Part shown: positions 5,189-6,552 of the stretch, piece after piece
Position numbering within the stretch: the first letter of the stretch is position 1
Layout of the letters: every line of letters begins with the position of its first letter
DNA from: an uncultured Lachnospiraceae bacterium
GTDB taxonomy: Bacteria > Bacillota > Clostridia > Lachnospirales > Lachnospiraceae
NCBI GenBank assembly: GCA_958446555.1
Contig: CAUCWU010000144.1
Coordinates: 1 to 6,552 of the forward strand
DNA length: 6,552 nucleotides
Direction of reading: 5' to 3'
Position numbers and translations under genes: made by a program
The notes under the pieces: generated by a model
Told to the model about the DNA's origin: nothing
The model's input: only the letters and a program-made list of their open reading frames with translations
The model's database searches: none

Positions 5189-6552
5189 TTACTGAATATC
5201 GTATTTTGTCACATCCATCACAACCGCTCCGTCTGCTACAAAGGAAATCTGATCGGCATCTTGCTCAGTTGTGAAGGTGACACTCATCACTTGCTCTCCA
5301 CCGTTTACAAACACTTCTGCACTGAAGCGATCAACCAAGATTCGAAGCTCAATCTGTCCTTCGTTCTCTCTTACCTTGCAGGAACGCTCATTGATAAATG
5401 CGTTTCTCGAATTCGAATATTTTCTGTCAATCGTAAGCTCTGACTCATACGGGCGATAGCGAAGTGCTGTATAATGCTTGTCGTTTTGCGCGAAACGAAT
5501 CTCAAACATGCGATACAGATTAGCATCGCTCTCAGGAGAAAGCGTCAGCTCAATATCCACAACGCGGCCCTTGATTCCCTCGAAGGTCTGCTCGCCTGAT
5601 ACACATACATCCTTATAGGAAACCTCATTTTTACGGCAAACATCCAGCTCTCTTATCGGGCGCTGGATCAGTCTTCCATCGCGGATTGAAAGCTCTCTCG
5701 GTGTTGCCATCTGTGCAAACCACGGCTCTTTCTCTGAGTGCTGGGTGACAAATGCCCAATTTTGCATCCAACCGATCATGACTCTTCTGCCATCTGGTGT
5801 TAAAACTGACTGCGGTGCATAGAAATCAATTCCGTAGTCAACTGTATGCGCCTGCTCACAGGTAAAACTTCCTGTTTTTTCATCAAAGTTTCCCATCTGA
5901 CAAACAACGCCGTGGCCGTTCGGGTACTCAAGACCCTCTGCCTCCATCTCCATCGGGCTTACGATTAACACATGCTTTCCATCAAGCGTAAAGAAATCTG
6001 GGCACTCCCACATTTTTCCGAAACGGCCATTATTTTTTGCCAGAACGCTCTTGAAATTCCAAGAAAATCCATCCTTACTCTCAAATAAAACAGCGCTTCC
6101 ATCACCGTCTTTGTCACAGTAAACCATAACACAGCGATAGCTTCCATCTTCCACCTGCCATGCCTTTGGATCACGAAAATCAAATCGATTGCAATCTTTT
6201 GGCAACTGCTCTGCTGTCATAACCGGATTCTTTTCATATTTCTGATAATTCTCGCCATCACCGACTGCCACACACTGCTGCTGAAGATCATGCATACTAC
6301 CATCCGGCTGTTTTTCTGATAACACACCTGTGTAGACCAACATCTGGCGACCATCTGGCAACTCCACAGCACTTCCTGAGAAACATCCACCACCATTTTC
6401 ATACGGTTCATCTGGTGCAAGTGCGGTCGGAAGATAACTCCAGTGAACCAAATCCTTTGTCACTGCATGTCCCCAATGCATTGGTCCCCAAAATGGCTTA
6501 TATGGATAATACTGATAAAACATATGGTACTGTCCCTTATAATAGGAAAAAC
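5189..6552 (-). CDS. scrB: GH32 sucrose-6-phosphate hydrolase / beta-fructosidase, 5' end outside the window
   Basis: Seen: the open frame reaches the right edge without a start; the residues before Met 6523 read FSYYKGQYH, which continue the conserved GH32 block into MFYQYYPY, so that Met is internal. The block WGPMHWGHAVTKDLVHW follows (counting from Met 6523, residues 12-28). FRDP at 116-119 holds the transition-state Asp118, and WECPD at 172-176 holds the acid/base Glu173. The C-terminal beta-sandwich is present, with LRILVDRFSAEVFVNGG near 393-409. The nucleophile motif (NDPNG) lies in the missing N-terminal part, probably a few dozen residues. Known: GH32 enzymes cut beta-D-fructofuranosyl ends of sucrose-6-phosphate, sucrose or short fructans by a retaining mechanism in a five-bladed propeller. 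Inference: intracellular sucrose-6-phosphate hydrolase or fructosidase, first visible gene of an operon with the fructokinase and GH172. Whether it has a signal peptide cannot be seen. The scrB name is by family; sacA is equivalent. Confidence 0.95.
   Translation of the reverse strand, partial: FSYYKGQYHMFYQYYPYKPFWGPMHWGHAVTKDLVHWSYLPTALAPDEPYENGGGCFSGSAVELPDGRQMLVYTGVLSEKQPDGSMHDLQQQCVAVGDGENYQKYEKNPVMTAEQLPKDCNRFDFRDPKAWQVEDGSYRCVMVYCDKDGDGSAVLFESKDGFSWNFKSVLAKNNGRFGKMWECPDFFTLDGKHVLIVSPMEMEAEGLEYPNGHGVVCQMGNFDEKTGSFTCEQAHTVDYGIDFYAPQSVLTPDGRRVMIGWMQNWAFVTQHSEKEPWFAQMATPRELSIRDGRLIQRPIRELDVCRKNEVSYKDVCVSGEQTFEGIKGRVVDIELTLSPESDANLYRMFEIRFAQNDKHYTALRYRPYESELTIDRKYSNSRNAFINERSCKVRENEGQIELRILVDRFSAEVFVNGGEQVMSVTFTTEQDADQISFVADGAVVMDVTKYDIQ

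Noticed and set aside
5171..5199. TATAAG (minus strand, 5171-5176) as a -10 box for a fructokinase promoter
   Set aside because: The hexamer at the right distance (ATATTC) does not resemble a -35 box, so an internal promoter is not supported.
6521..6523. Met at 6521-6523 as the true start of the GH32 protein
   Set aside because: The frame stays open to the window edge and the upstream residues FSYYKGQYH match the conserved GH32 block, so the gene is truncated by the window, not started here.

Overview
The window looks like a chromosomal stretch of a low-to-moderate GC Firmicute, most likely a gut Clostridium-type bacterium of the Lachnospiraceae. The basis is strong AGGAGG-type ribosome binding sites, intrinsic terminators with T-tracts, and protein families (GH32, PfkB kinase, GH172/DUF2961, clostridial-type esterase and Nudix protein) typical of that group. 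This placement is an inference from style and gene content, not from a marker gene.

Layout: positions 1-66 are a short leader. On the plus strand, 67-765 encodes a Nudix hydrolase with a non-ATG start. Everything else is on the minus strand, so it reads from right to left. First comes a GH32 sucrose-6-phosphate hydrolase / beta-fructosidase cut by the right edge (5189-6552). It is followed by a PfkB-family fructokinase (4152-5120) and a GH172 (DUF2961) glycosidase (3024-4049). A strong intrinsic terminator (2961-3003) ends this group. A second minus-strand pair follows, an isochorismatase-family cysteine hydrolase (2376-2894) and a type-B carboxylesterase (777-2333). The esterase ends only 11 bases from the convergent Nudix gene. 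No gap exceeds about 150 bases, and no RNA gene, insertion sequence, CRISPR array or transporter was seen.

How the genes work together: GH32, fructokinase and GH172 form a plausible intracellular fructose-sugar module. GH32 releases fructose from sucrose-6-phosphate or short fructans, and the kinase phosphorylates it. The GH172 enzyme could open alpha-linked fructofuranosides such as difructose anhydride I or inulobiose-type sugars, as described for a Bifidobacterium GH172 enzyme. Of the enzymes here, the pairing of GH172 with GH32 and a fructokinase is the most noteworthy. The cysteine hydrolase and esterase look like a second, separately initiated two-gene unit; its promoter appears to use the T-tract of the upstream terminator as part of its -35 region.

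Start corrections: the longest open frames of the cysteine hydrolase and of the GH172 gene begin at TTG codons that precede or overlap the ribosome binding site. The ATG starts at 2894 and 4049, each correctly spaced from a Shine-Dalgarno sequence, are preferred.
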